Source: Apirhabdus apintestini
Lineage (GTDB): Bacteria > Pseudomonadota > Gammaproteobacteria > Enterobacterales > Enterobacteriaceae
DNA length: 64,000 nucleotides
Direction: 5' to 3'
Assembly: GCA_033977085.1 (NCBI GenBank)
Contig: CP138906.1
Location: forward strand, 1,984,001 to 2,048,000
In this document: one piece after another, positions 1 through 9,345 of the stretch
Layout of the letters: each line of letters opens with the position of its first letter
Numbering within the stretch: the stretch's first letter is position 1
Position numbers and translations under genes: made by a program
The notes under the pieces: model-generated
Databases searched by the model: none
What the model was told of the DNA's origin: nothing
What the model saw: the letters and a program-made list of their open reading frames with translations, nothing else

Positions 1-2
1 GC

Positions 3-140
3 TTTATCGCCCCGCGATACGCCTTAATTGGACATGGTGAAGTGTGGAGTATAGATAAATCGTTGAACGGCATGACTCACCTGCCGATATACGGTTACGG
101 CCACGAAAAACCGGCCCTGATTATGTTTCTGAAACAGTGA
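3..140 (+). CDS. unidentified gene, C-terminal end only
   Basis: An open frame enters from the left edge and ends at a TGA at 138-140, giving about 45 residues that end in ...ALIMFLKQ. I do not recognise the product. In E. coli the neighbours on this side of ycfJ are bhsA and comR, and the fragment resembles neither as I remember them. It may be the tail of a real gene outside the window or a chance frame. An inverted repeat follows directly at 152-186, which fits the end of a transcription unit. Confidence 0.3.
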   Translation, partial: FIAPRYALIGHGEVWSIDKSLNGMTHLPIYGYGHEKPALIMFLKQ

Positions 141-151
141 GCATACCAATC

Positions 152-186
152 TCGCGATAGCATTATGCGGCTGCTCGCTATCGCGA
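152..186. repeat. perfect 10-bp inverted repeat (hairpin)
   Basis: TCGCGATAGC at 152-161 is matched by GCTATCGCGA at 177-186 around a 15-nt loop. It lies just after the stop codon of the edge fragment and could end its transcript. It has no T-tract on either side, so it is not a textbook intrinsic terminator. Confidence 0.45.
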
Positions 187-325
187 TGGTCGTCCTGCCA
201 CTGGCCCTGGAGTGGCGAATATTCACCTTCTTATTTATTTTTATATTTATAAACAAAAACTAGCGGTAAAAAATGGCGATTTTAAGGTGAAATTCCAACA
301 CATGTGAAAGCGCCGACTATTTCAC

Positions 326-865
326 TCAGGCAGACTGATCCAGTTTTAGCTGCCCGTTTTTGTTAAGCGGTATTTGGCTGCCAGGATCGTTATCCATCCG
401 GATTTTCCCGGTGCGGTTCCCTATTTTATAGGTGACATCGTAACCCACGCGCTTTTGCGTCTTATCATAAACGGTACGGCACCGGCGCTGCGCCGAGGAG
501 CGGGTATCATTATCTTGCATCGCACCCTGAATTTGATTACCGGCGTAACCCCCGCCCAGCGCCCCTGCGACGGTCGCAACATCTTTGCCCCTACCGCCGC
601 CAAACTGGTGCCCGATAACACCGCCAGCCACGGCCCCAAGTGCGGAACCAATTAAGCGATTTTCATCCTGCACCGGCGCCCGGTGCGCAACGGTAACATT
701 TCGACAAACATTACGCGGGGTTTTTATCGTTTCATTAATCGGTTTCGCGGATACCACCTGCGCATACTGGGGAGCCGGACTAAAAACATCAAGCCCGGCC
801 ACTGCGGCTACGCCCAGCGCCGCCGCGGCACCAATACCGATACCCGCCAACATTGATTTATTCAC
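326..865 (-). CDS. ycfJ: YcfJ-like glycine-zipper envelope protein
   Basis: A 179-residue protein, the same length as E. coli YcfJ and clearly homologous along its whole length. It has an N-terminal hydrophobic segment (MLAGIGIGAAAALGVAAVA) and a central glycine-zipper stretch (GALGGGYAGNQIQG) typical of the 2TM/Rick_17kDa-like family. The GTG at 865 is chosen as start because it matches the E. coli N-terminus and has a good GGAGG 4-8 bases upstream. A longer ATG-started frame exists but is not supported. Membrane or periplasmic; function unknown. It is intact, transcribed on its own, and lies downstream of ndh on the same strand order as in E. coli. Confidence 0.9.
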   Translation of the reverse strand: MNKSMLAGIGIGAAAALGVAAVAGLDVFSPAPQYAQVVSAKPINETIKTPRNVCRNVTVAHRAPVQDENRLIGSALGAVAGGVIGHQFGGGRGKDVATVAGALGGGYAGNQIQGAMQDNDTRSSAQRRCRTVYDKTQKRVGYDVTYKIGNRTGKIRMDNDPGSQIPLNKNGQLKLDQSA

Positions 866-1111
866 ACAACCTCCTTCGCACAGTGTCATTGAACAATTCT
901 GCAACATCATTAACACGCTCACCAATCAGAAACAGGATGAAAAATGCAGAATCATGCGTTAAGAAAGGGTATTTAGGAGTACTCCCACTTTCACTGTGGA
1001 GTGCGAATAGATATCAGCTGCCCCTATAAAGTTGATTGTCGGGCGCTTTCTTGCGACTAATAATGACATAAATGAAGAATTGAGCGCAGAGAGAGAGATT
1101 GAACGTGGGGC

Positions 1112-1140
1112 GAAAATATGCGCCCCGGAAGGGCGCATAT
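1112..1140 (-). terminator. ndh intrinsic terminator
   Basis: A GC-rich hairpin (ATATGCGCCC / GGGCGCATAT) lies just past the ndh stop codon and is followed on the minus strand by TTTT. Position and structure fit the end of ndh. Confidence 0.75.
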
Positions 1141-1148
1141 CGCGGTTA

Positions 1149-2453
1149 TTAATGCAATTTTAATCGCGGGCGGATCACCCGGTTAATACTGCCGACCAGT
1201 ATCATGAGGGCGGTTTTAAAATAACCGTGCAGCGCAACCTGATGCATACGATAAAGAGAAACATACACTAATCTCGCCATTCTGCCTTCAACCATCATAG
1301 AGCCACGCATCAGGTTGCCCATCAGGCTGCCTACGGTTGAAAAACGCGATAGCGAGACCAGAGAACCGTGATCCTTATACAGATAGCTTTTGAGTGCCCT
1401 TCCCCTACGCTGCGCTAAAATATTGTGCAATACGCACGACGCCATTTGATGAGCCGCCTGCGCGCGGGGCGGGACAAACCCGCCTTCCGGGCGTGGGCAA
1501 GACGCGCAGTCGCCAATGGCGAAAATAGTCGCGTCGCGCGTGGTTTGTAGCGTCGGCTCAACCATAAGCTGGTTAATACGGTTGGTTTCCAGCCCGCCAA
1601 TTTCTTTCATAAAATCAGGCGCTTTAATGCCTGCCGCCCATACCATGAGGTCGGCCTGAATAAATTCACCGTCTTTGGTATTTAATCCATCGGCCTGCGC
1701 GCTGGTCACCATGGTTTGGGTTAACACCCGTACGCCAAGCTGCGTTAACTCACTGTGCGCCGCGTTTGAGATACGGGGCGGCAGCGCCGGGAGAATGCGC
1801 TCACCGGCCTCAATTAGGGTCACATTAAGCGCCTCGCTGGTCAGGCCTTTATAGCCATAACTGTGCAGCTGTTTCACCGCATTATATAACTCCGCAGAAA
1901 GCTCTACGCCGGTTGCACCACCGCCAACGATTGCAATATTGACCTTTCCGCCAGCGCTCGCGTTCGCCGAATATTTTAAAAACAAATTCAGCATCTGCTG
2001 ATGAAAGCGTTTGGCCTGGTGTGGATTATCAAGAAAAATGCAGTTTTCTTTAACGCCAGGAGTATTGAAATCATTCGATGTGCTCCCCAGCGCCATCACC
2101 AGCGTATCGTAGCTCAGGTAACGTTCGGGCACGAGCACATCGCCCTTTTCATCGCGCAGCGCGGCGAGAGTGACCGTTTTCTGCTCCCGGTTAATATCCA
2201 TCACTGAACCGAGCTCGAAACTGGAAGTGATGGTGACGGGCATGCGCGAGATAACTCAGCGCATCTACGCCTTCATCCAGCGATCCGGTTGCGACTTCAT
2301 GTAGCAGCGGTTTCCACAGGTGACTATTATTTCTGTCAACCAGCGTAATTTCCGCTTTTTTAGAACGTCCTAATTTTTTCCAAGCTGTGTCGCCAGTTCA
2401 AGGCCACCCGCACCGCCGCCGACGATAACGATTTTCTGCATTGCCGTACCCAA
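1149..2453 (-). CDS. ndh: NADH dehydrogenase II (two frameshifts in this sequence)
   Basis: Type II NADH:quinone oxidoreductase, a peripheral inner-membrane flavoprotein that passes electrons from NADH to quinone without pumping protons. Dinucleotide-binding motifs are visible near the N-terminus (IVIVGGGAGGLE) and in the middle (IAIVGGGATGVE); the C-terminus ends in RVIRPRLKLH as in E. coli. I place the start at TTG 2453, because the residues after it align with the E. coli N-terminus and AGAGGTG sits 6 bases upstream; ATG 2441 is the alternative. Two single-base shifts break the frame: a six-base T run at 2374-2379 lacks one base, and there is an extra G at about 2217. Everything else is conserved, so sequence error is likely. 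An FNR box lies upstream. Confidence 0.9.
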
Positions 2454-2861
2454 TGTAAGCACCTCTTTAATTCATACGTCGCCCCGAAAAAGTGGGGCCA
2501 AAATATTTTTATTAACACTCATTTATCATGGCTGAAACGATAAACCCGATAAGAATATCATGAATGGCATATTGGTCATACCAAAATTGATATGAATCAA
2601 TTTTCACCAAGATCGTGCGAAGGCGCAGAATGATTTTTGTATATGAAGCAAAAAAGAGGGTTGCCAGACGAAGCATTGCGCTGGCGCTCGCTGCGTTTTA
2701 TCACTGTAAAACGGCGCTGCTCCGGAGCGATTAATACGCGCCGGTTTTGCCCGCGATGAAGGGACGGTGTGTTAAGAGAGGAAGCGCATACGCAATGACG
2801 CCGACAGCGATTCACATATCACGACTCGCCTGCCGGATCGTCTTATTTGAAGTGGGGAGAG
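2454..2861. other. ndh upstream region, otherwise no gene seen
   Basis: About 400 bases between ycfP and ndh. It holds the ndh control region, with an FNR box at 2587-2600 and AT-rich sequence between the box and the start codon. A 72-codon minus-strand frame at 2597-2815 has arginine-rich, low-complexity composition, no recognisable homologue and no good ribosome site, so I do not call it. Confidence 0.6.
2587..2600 (-). promoter_or_regulatory. FNR box upstream of ndh
   Basis: TTGATATGAATCAA matches the FNR consensus TTGAT-N4-ATCAA at every defined position. E. coli ndh is known to be repressed by FNR under anaerobic conditions through upstream sites. The centre is about 140 bases upstream of the proposed ndh start, a reasonable distance for repression. 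Confidence 0.8.
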
Positions 2862-3404
2862 CTATCCCAGCGTTTTAAACGCTTTAATGCGCTGTAAATG
2901 CGGGGAGATATTTTTGAATTTATGCGTTTGCTCTTCATCCCAGATTATCTCATAGAAAGGATGCAGCACTTTCGCGGTACTTTGGCTGTCCAGCGCCTCA
3001 TCCTGCCGGGACAAAATCGTCATACAGCGATCGCGGTTTTTCTCGCGGAAGTTTTCCACGCATTTCGTGGCGATATCCAAATACTCTTCCGGGCGATCGA
3101 TTTTGCCTTCCATATTTTCATAAGGAAATAAATTAGGATTAAAAATCACCTGCCGCATATCGCACAGAAAACCAATGCGCTCGGCCCAGTAGCCGCCAAG
3201 CCCAACGCCACAAATTAACGGGCGGTCATCGATATTGAGCTGCAGCATCTTATCTACTTCCCGTAAAAGATGCTGCATATCGTGTTTTGGGTGCAGCGTG
3301 CTATAGCTTATCAACCTGACGTCGGGATCGATAAACTGGAGCTGCAATACCTTTTCATGGTTGCCCGGGCTGTTTGAGTCAAAACCGTGTAGATAGATTA
3401 TCAT
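2862..3404 (-). CDS. ycfP: UPF0227 esterase-like protein YcfP
   Basis: A 180-residue protein, exactly the E. coli YcfP length and highly similar throughout. It has an alpha/beta-hydrolase-like start (MIIYLHGFDSNSPGNHEK) and a glycine-rich GVGLGGYWAERIG segment where the nucleophile elbow is expected, although the usual serine is replaced by glycine in this family. Cytoplasmic; substrate unknown. It is intact and lies 46 bases downstream of nagZ, as the last gene of the hinT-ycfL-lpoB-thiK-nagZ-ycfP group. Confidence 0.93.
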   Translation of the reverse strand: MIIYLHGFDSNSPGNHEKVLQLQFIDPDVRLISYSTLHPKHDMQHLLREVDKMLQLNIDDRPLICGVGLGGYWAERIGFLCDMRQVIFNPNLFPYENMEGKIDRPEEYLDIATKCVENFREKNRDRCMTILSRQDEALDSQSTAKVLHPFYEIIWDEEQTHKFKNISPHLQRIKAFKTLG

Positions 3405-3450
3405 TACATCCTCACTGCATCAGAACATCATCCAGATAGTACTTTGTGCG

Positions 3451-4481
3451 TCACTGTGCTGATTTACAGGCCTGCCAGCGCACATTGAGTTCGGTCAAGT
3501 CGCGATTAACCTGCTTCCAGCGCGGCGAATCCATGAGCGCCTGACGCGTCAAAGAACCAGTATGGTACAGTTTCGCAACGCGCGGCGCGCTCTGCGGCGC
3601 AAGACTATCCAGTATCTCAATCGCACCGCTACGATTATTACAGACTAACGCCATATCACACCCGGCCTCAAGCGCGGCCCGCGCGCGCGCCGGATAGCCG
3701 CCCATGATTGCCGCGCCTTCCATCGATAAATCATCGGAGAAAATCACGCCGTCAAAACCCAGCTCCGAGCGTAATACTGTCTTAAGCCAGTAGGGAGAAG
3801 CGCTGGCCGGACGAGCATCGGCATCGTGATAAATAACGTGCGCCGGCATTATCGCATCCAGCTTATTCTGGGCAATCAGCGCCTGAAACACCGCCATATC
3901 GCGTTGACGAATTTCTGACAGCGGGCGCGAGTCGTACGGTGTCTCTTTATGAGAATCTGCGCTCACCGCACCGTGTCCGGGGAAATGTTTGCCGGTGCTT
4001 TTCATGCCCGCGCTGCGCATTCCATCAATGGCGCTACCCGCAAGCTGAACCACGTATTTCGGGTCATCGTGCCAGGCCCGTTCGCCAATGGCGGCGCTAA
4101 CGTGGCCAACGTCCAATACGGGCGCAAAACTAATATCAATGTCCATGGCTATCATTTCACTGGCCATTAGCCACCCAGCCTCACGCGCCAATTGCACGCC
4201 CTGCTCCAAGCCCAAAAGCGCAGCAAAGGACTGCGCGGCAGGCAGTGCGGTAAACCCTTCACGAAAACGCTGTACGCGCCCCCTTCCTGGTCGACCGCTA
4301 CCACCAGACGCTGCCGCGACGCCTCGCGGATCTGGCGCACCAGCTCACGTAACTGCTGAGGATCGTGGTAATTACGGGTAAAGAGGATCAACCCGCCAAC
4401 CAGCGGATGCTGTAAAATTTCCCGATCTTCAGCGCTAAGCTCATAGCCCGCGACGTCAAGCATTATCGGCCCTACACTCAC
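3451..4481 (-). CDS. nagZ: beta-N-acetylhexosaminidase (one frameshift)
   Basis: Glycoside hydrolase family 3 enzyme of peptidoglycan recycling. In the cytoplasm it removes N-acetylglucosamine from anhydro-muropeptides. The mobile catalytic loop KHFPGHGAVSADSH and the nucleophile region SDDLSMEGAA are both present. The GTG start at 4481 has GAGGAG 7 bases upstream and overlaps the thiK stop codon as GTGA, suggesting translational coupling. After VDQEGG the frame shifts because the run at 4279-4283 has five bases where the family sequence needs six. All residues on both sides are conserved, so a missing homopolymer base is the simplest reading. Confidence 0.9.
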
Positions 4482-5292
4482 GTGTTTCTCTCCTCATTGC
4501 GCAGCTGCTGCCAGGCAGCATCTACCAGTTGAATAAATTGATGCTCGCCGGTTTGATGCCAGCGGCCTTCATACCACGACGCGCCCAGTACCAGCCCCCG
4601 GGCCGCCAGCGGCGAATTTGCGCGCTTAGCGTCGTTTCATTCAGCCGAGCCAGGCTTGCATAATGCGAAACGAGCTTATTATTTGTCGACTCATCGCCAC
4701 AGTCCGCCAGCGCCGAGCTCAAGGGCGATATCACCGTCCCCGGCATACTCCCAGTCGATGAGCTGCAAATGTGCCCCGTTGCTAATAATATTTCCGGCGT
4801 GAATATCCATATGCAGCGGTGCCAGGCGCAGCGGATGCGGCTCGCCGCGCGCCTGTAGGCGATGAAGCCAGCGCAGCCATTGCTGCGAGCGCCGCGCCGG
4901 TGCCGCCAGCAGCCACCAGCGCTCAAGTAACCCTGTAAGATTTACCGCCCAGCCGAATGGAGGTAACTGGTGTAAATCACGTAATATCCGGGCCAGGGCG
5001 GAAATAGGGGTAATAATGGGCGATACGCTACCGGGTAGCCAGCTTGTCAGCAACCAGTCGCGGTTTAACCCTATCGGGCGCGGAGCGATTCCCTGCGGCA
5101 GATGCGATAGCGCCCTGTACTGGCGCGCCAGCGATACCCCAGGAGCGCTTCTGCAGAGCGGCAGCGCGCAGCCAGCGTTACGGAATCAATCGTCAGGCGA
5201 TAACTACAGCCGCTCAACCCCTGCATACCAGATATAACACCGGCGGCCCGGCCGCCGAAAATGCTGAGTAATTAAGCGCTGCAGCGAGGCAT
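4478..5292 (-). pseudogene. thiK: thiamine kinase ThiK, heavily frameshifted
   Basis: Homologue of ThiK (YcfN), which phosphorylates thiamine for salvage. The kinase signatures are readable: PLHMDIHAGNII (catalytic loop) and LIDWEYAGDGDIALEL (metal-binding Asp). The C-terminus IQLVDAAWQQLRNEERNT also matches. At least four frame changes occur in about 815 bases: near 5275, near 5130, near 4705 and near 4600. This is denser than in the neighbours, so true decay is possible here, unlike in the single-shift genes. The probable start ATG at 5292 overlaps the lpoB stop (TAATG) and the end overlaps the nagZ start. The total length still equals that of an intact gene within a few bases, which argues against long-standing decay. 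Confidence 0.75.
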
Positions 5293-5921
5293 TACTGGAT
5301 CCGTTCAACATCGCCTTTGCCCGACCAGACAATTTCTCCGGTCTGCACCGTCATTAATTGCATCTGCAGGGCGGGCGCGTTGACGTTTCCGCTAACGCTG
5401 CTGTACAGCACATAGTGCGCTCCGACGTTACGGGCAATGCCAATCGCCTTACTGCGGCTACCAAGACTATCCTCAGGAGAAAGGCCTAACTGCTGCTTCG
5501 CCAGCGTTAATTGCTGCGCGCCCACCAGCGTGAATGTACCGTTATTCGCCAGCGCTTCGGTAAGCGCTTCGGTCGCCTTCCCCGCCTGTAAGCTGCCGTT
5601 GGTGCGGTTATTCACGCTATCTACCAGCAAAACGCTGCCGCTGGAAACACCCTGCGCGTGGAGCATTTTAGCCACCAGCGGCTGTATCGCACCGCTCCAG
5701 TTAAACGCTTTCTCTTTCGGTTGCGCCGGCGTTTCAGGCTCAGTAATCGGCCCCGGCTGCTTCGGCACTTCCGGTACGGTCTCATTCGGCGGCGGTACGG
5801 GCTGTTCCGGCGCGGGTTTAACCTCATCAACCGGGGCGGGTTTCTCTCCATTGATTCCACACCCGACTAATACCAGCGCGAGAGCGCCGACGGTGACGTA
5901 ACGATGAATTTCCTTAATCAA
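5292..5921 (-). CDS. lpoB: penicillin-binding protein activator LpoB
   Basis: Outer-membrane lipoprotein that reaches through the periplasm to activate the peptidoglycan synthase PBP1b. The signal peptide ends in a lipobox (LVLVGC), followed by a proline-rich linker at about residues 28-70 and a globular domain containing GSVLLVDSVNNRTNGSL and IGIARNVGAHYVLYSS. It has 209 residues against 213 in E. coli. The TTG start at 5921 overlaps the ycfL stop as TTGA, a typical coupled arrangement. Intact. Confidence 0.93.
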   Translation of the reverse strand: MIKEIHRYVTVGALALVLVGCGINGEKPAPVDEVKPAPEQPVPPPNETVPEVPKQPGPITEPETPAQPKEKAFNWSGAIQPLVAKMLHAQGVSSGSVLLVDSVNNRTNGSLQAGKATEALTEALANNGTFTLVGAQQLTLAKQQLGLSPEDSLGSRSKAIGIARNVGAHYVLYSSVSGNVNAPALQMQLMTVQTGEIVWSGKGDVERIQ

Positions 5922-6304
5922 CTTTTACCCCTCACAGCCAAAGAGAGGCGCACGTGACGCGCCCCCATAAAATTACCGCTGGACATTAATGCTACGCTGC
6001 GGTGCGCCGGCACCGTTATGCTGCGCGCCTGCTCCAGCGGGTGCATCTCCAGCCCTTTTCCGTCATACCAATAGAAGCGATAATTAACCTGGATATCCCG
6101 CCCGCGTTCATTATAGAGGTGCGAAATGGCTACCGGCTGAAGATCGCTGCGGGAAAATGCGGGTTTATCCGCAGTGATACCGGCAGCCAGCAATGTCGAT
6201 TCCATTACCAGCGTTTGCCCGTCGTTAACGGGAATTACCGCCGTTGAGGATGAGCATCCGGTTAATAACCCGGCGATAACGCCAGATAACAGAAAAAGGC
6301 GCAT
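5918..6304 (-). CDS. ycfL: YcfL family lipoprotein
   Basis: A 128-residue predicted lipoprotein with a hydrophobic leader and lipobox (IAGLLTGC), matching E. coli YcfL over the mature part (PVNDGQTLVMESTLLAAGI, YRFYWYDGKGLEMHPLE). Role unknown; the neighbourhood suggests a link to LpoB and the envelope. The start is taken at ATG 6304 because the residues then align with a lipoprotein signal; an ATG nine bases upstream is possible. It begins directly after the hinT stop. Intact. Confidence 0.88.
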   Translation of the reverse strand: MRLFLLSGVIAGLLTGCSSSTAVIPVNDGQTLVMESTLLAAGITADKPAFSRSDLQPVAISHLYNERGRDIQVNYRFYWYDGKGLEMHPLEQARSITVPAHRSVALMSSGNFMGARHVRLSLAVRGKS

Positions 6305-6305
6305 A

Positions 6306-6668
6306 TTATACATCGTCTTCGCACGCAAGGAGCGGCCCGAGAGGTCTCCCTCCAAGCAGATGCATGTGGATATGATAAACTTCCTGGCCCGCATGGCGGT
6401 TGCAGTTAACCACCAGACGATACCCTTCTTCTGCGATACCTTCCTGCTGCGCGATTTTCGCGGCGGCAATCATCATACGCCCCAGCGCCTGCTCATGCTC
6501 CGGCTGTACATCGTTTACCGTAGGAATAAGCGTATTCGGCACGATCAAGATGTGCGTAGGCGCCTGCGGAGAGATATCCCGAAAGGCGGTCACCAAATCA
6601 TCCTGATACACAATATCGGCGGAAATTTCGCGGCGAATAATTTTGCTAAAAATTGTCTCTTCGGCCAT
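6306..6668 (-). CDS. hinT: histidine-triad purine nucleoside phosphoramidase
   Basis: HIT-family hydrolase of 120 residues acting on adenosine phosphoramidates in the cytoplasm. The triad motif HIHMH is present near the C-terminus, and the N-terminal MAEETIFSKIIRREI is almost the same as in E. coli. Start ATG 6668 has AAGGACTCAG immediately upstream. First gene of the hinT-ycfP group. The siderophore receptor gene fhuE, which lies between hinT and ptsG in E. coli, is absent here. Intact. Confidence 0.95.
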   Translation of the reverse strand: MAEETIFSKIIRREISADIVYQDDLVTAFRDISPQAPTHILIVPNTLIPTVNDVQPEHEQALGRMMIAAAKIAQQEGIAEEGYRLVVNCNRHAGQEVYHIHMHLLGGRPLGPLLACEDDV

Positions 6669-6770
6669 GACTGAGTCCTTAAACATAAACCTGAAACGAG
6701 TATGAGCGAGATGTAGCTTTTCTTTCAACCTTCCAGCGCAATTCTTTAATTAAATGCGGTTCTTTAAAAC

Positions 6771-6797
6771 AAAAAAGGGTGCCGAAGCACCCTTTTA
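6771..6797 (-). terminator. ptsG terminator
   Basis: A strong hairpin AAAAGGGTGC-TTCG-GCACCCTTTT, read on the minus strand, is followed by further T residues 19 bases beyond the ptsG stop codon. Confidence 0.88.
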
Positions 6798-6815
6798 TTT
6801 ACTCCCCGTCACTCA

Positions 6816-8248
6816 TTAACTGTTACGGATAAATTCATCCATTTCAGTTTTCAGATTATCTGAACGGGTACCAAAAATAGCCTGAACGCCGGAACCTGCA
6901 ACGACAACGCCCGCCGCACCCAACCCTTTCAGCCCGGCCTGGTCTACTTTAGACACATCGGCAACGCTAACGCGCAAACGTGTGATACAGGCATCAAGGT
7001 TAGTGATGTTCTCTTTACCGCCGAAAGCGGCAACCAGCGCTGGCGCCATCGTCCCACCTGCGGTAGTGACGCTTTCCGTAGCCGTATCTTCGCGGCCTGG
7101 CGTTTTCAGGTTAAACATATTGATGACAACGCGGAAGATAACATAGTACAGCAGCGCGTACACAATACCGACAATCGGGAATAACCACAGTTTGCTGCTG
7201 TTGCCGCTCAGTACGATAAAGTCGATCAGCCCGTGGGAGAAACTGGTGCCGTCGCGCATACCGAGCAGAATACAGATAGGGAATGCCAGCCCCGCGAGGA
7301 TTGCGTGGATCAGATACAAAATCGGCGCCACAAACATGAAGGAGAACTCGATAGGTTCAGTAATCCCCGTCAGGAAGGAGGTTAGCGCGGCTGAAACCAT
7401 TATTCCGCCAACTTTTGCGCGATTTTCAGGCTTAGCTGAATGCCAAATAGCAATCGCCGCCGCCGGCAAACCATACATTTTAAACAAGAAACCACCGGAC
7501 AGTTTACCCGCCGTAGGATCGCCCGCCATGTAACGCGGAATATCGCCGTGGAACACCTGCCCCGCTGAGTTGACATATTCGCCAATTTGCATCTGGAACG
7601 GCACATTCCAGATATGATGCAAGCCGAATGGCACCAGGCAACGTTCAATAAACCCATAAATGCCGAAAGCGACTACCGGGTTTTGGTAAGCGGCCCACTG
7701 CGAGAAGGTCTGGATAGCGGTACCGATAGGCGGCCAGATAAAGGACAGTACGATACCGAAAAGAATAGCCGTCAGGCCGGAAATAATCGGCACAAAACGC
7801 TTACCGGCAAAAACCCAAGATATTCCGGAAGCTTGATGCGGTAAAAGCGGTTAAACATATAGGCCGCAATCGCACCGGCAATAATTCCGCCAAGAACGCC
7901 GGTATCCGCCAGGTGTTTGGCTGCAATCTCTTCCGGCGACAGGTGCAGCACCAGCGGTGCGACCACCGCCATGGTTTTCACCATAATGCCGTAGGCTACG
8001 ACTGCGGCCAGCCCGGAAACGCCGTCATTATTGGTAAAGCCCAGCGCCACGCCAATAGCAAAAATTAATGGCATATTGGCAAACACTGAACCGCCCGCCT
8101 CGGCCATCACATGTGAGACTACCGCGGGTAGCCAGCCGAAGTTAGCGGAACCGACGCCCAGCAGGATACCTGCAATGGGCAACACGGAAACCGGCAGCAT
8201 CAGCGATTTACCCACCTTTTGCAGGTTAGCAAATGCATTTTTAAACAT
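6816..8248 (-). CDS. ptsG: glucose PTS permease EIICB (one frameshift)
   Basis: Membrane transporter that imports glucose with phosphorylation. The EIIC membrane domain covers about residues 1-390 (ITEPIEFSFMFVAPILY motif) and the EIIB domain lies at the C-terminus, with the phosphorylated cysteine in NLDACITRLRVS. The start at 8248 (MFKNAFANLQKVGKSLML) matches E. coli, and the ACTCAGGAG ribosome site is also the conserved target of the small RNA SgrS. One shift: the run at 7809-7813 has five bases where six are needed (EYLGFF-AGKRFVP). Otherwise 477 residues long as in E. coli. Confidence 0.93.
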
Positions 8249-8341
8249 AGTTGAGAGAGCTCCTGAGTATTTGTGCTTTTTTATCTTTTGCACGCCGCGG
8301 GGAGAACGGCGTTTAATGCAAGGCGTCTGAGCGCCTTTTAT

Positions 8342-8362
8342 TTATTACGCAGAGTAAAATAA
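8342..8362 (-). promoter_or_regulatory. Mlc-like operator of ptsG
   Basis: TTATTTTACTCTGCGTAATAA on the minus strand lies about 95-115 bases before the ptsG start. It closely resembles, from memory, the start-site-proximal E. coli sequence bound by the repressor Mlc. Assignment is by similarity and position. Confidence 0.5.
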
Positions 8363-8377
8363 ATCAGAGATATATTA

Positions 8378-8393
8378 CTTGATAGCTATCACG
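8378..8393 (-). promoter_or_regulatory. CRP-like site of ptsG
   Basis: GTGA-N6-TCAA, close to the CRP consensus TGTGA-N6-TCACA, lies upstream of the Mlc-like site. E. coli ptsG is activated by cAMP-CRP from a comparable place. Confidence 0.45.
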
Positions 8394-8543
8394 TATCAGC
8401 AAAGGGCGGTTTAAATAGCGTAATTAACGTTAATAATCTATTTATAAGCGCCCGATAACCCGCATAAACAGCCTGTTTCAGGCGCTAAACTTTACCTTCT
8501 CCGCCCATTAATTACGAGCAGTAAAATAATTATAATATCGGAA

Positions 8544-9331
8544 TTATTGTAGACGTTCAGGCTCGACGGGGAAAAGATCGCCGAAATTCTGCGTTGTCAC
8601 GCGCGCCAGTTCCTCAAGGCTTACCCCTTTCAGCGTTGCCATATATTCCGCTACATCACGTGCCCATGCTGGCTGGTTTGCTTTGCCCCGATGCGGCACG
8701 GGTGCCAGCCACGGTGAATCTGTCTCAATCAATAGGCGATCCAGCGGCACATAGCGCGCGGCCTCGCGCAGCGCCTGCGCATTCCGGAAGGTCACTATCC
8801 CTGAAAAAGAAATATAAAAGCCGAGATCCAATAGTTTCTCCGCCGTTTGCTTATCCTCAGTAAAGCAGTGTAGTACACCGCCGCACTCTGTCACGCGCTC
8901 CTCCCGCAGAATAGCCAGCGTATCTTCACGCGCATCGCGGGTATGAACGATTATCGGTTTTTTAACTCTCGCCCCACCTGAATATGTTGACGGAACGCGG
9001 TTTGCTGGCGCGCTTTATTTTCCGGCTCATAGTAATAATCAAGCCCGGTTTCACCCAGAGCGATAACGCCTGGCTGCGCCGCCAGACGGCGTAAATCTTC
9101 TATATCAAACGCCTCTCCCTGGTCCAGCGGATGAACGCCGCAGGAAAAAGCAACATTTTTCCGATCGCCGATGAATTGACGCATCGCCTGATATCCCGAC
9201 AGCGTCGTCGCCACGGCAAGCATAAACTTAACGTCCCTCGCCGCCGCTTTGGCCAGTACGTCATCGACGCTTTGATGTTCCGTTTCATAATCCAGCCCGT
9301 CCAAATGGCAGTGTGAATCCACTAAAAACAT
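8544..9331 (-). CDS. ycfH: TatD-family metal-dependent hydrolase (one frameshift)
   Basis: TatD/YcfH-type deoxyribonuclease-like hydrolase with a TIM-barrel fold. Metal-binding motifs are clear: DSHCHLDGL at residues 5-13, ALGETGLDYYY, and later VLHCFTEDKQTA and LLIETDSPWLAP. The frame breaks after GREL because the six-base T run at 8958-8963 needs a seventh; the sequence then continues as in E. coli. Restored length about 263 codons, normal. Lies in the holB-ycfH pair 14 bases downstream of holB. Confidence 0.9.
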
Positions 9332-9345
9332 AGCGTTTCTCTTCT

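Noticed and set aside
2597..2815. 72-codon minus-strand frame between ndh and ycfP
   Set aside because: It would start just behind ycfP, overlaps the ndh FNR-site region and has no family match or ribosome site.
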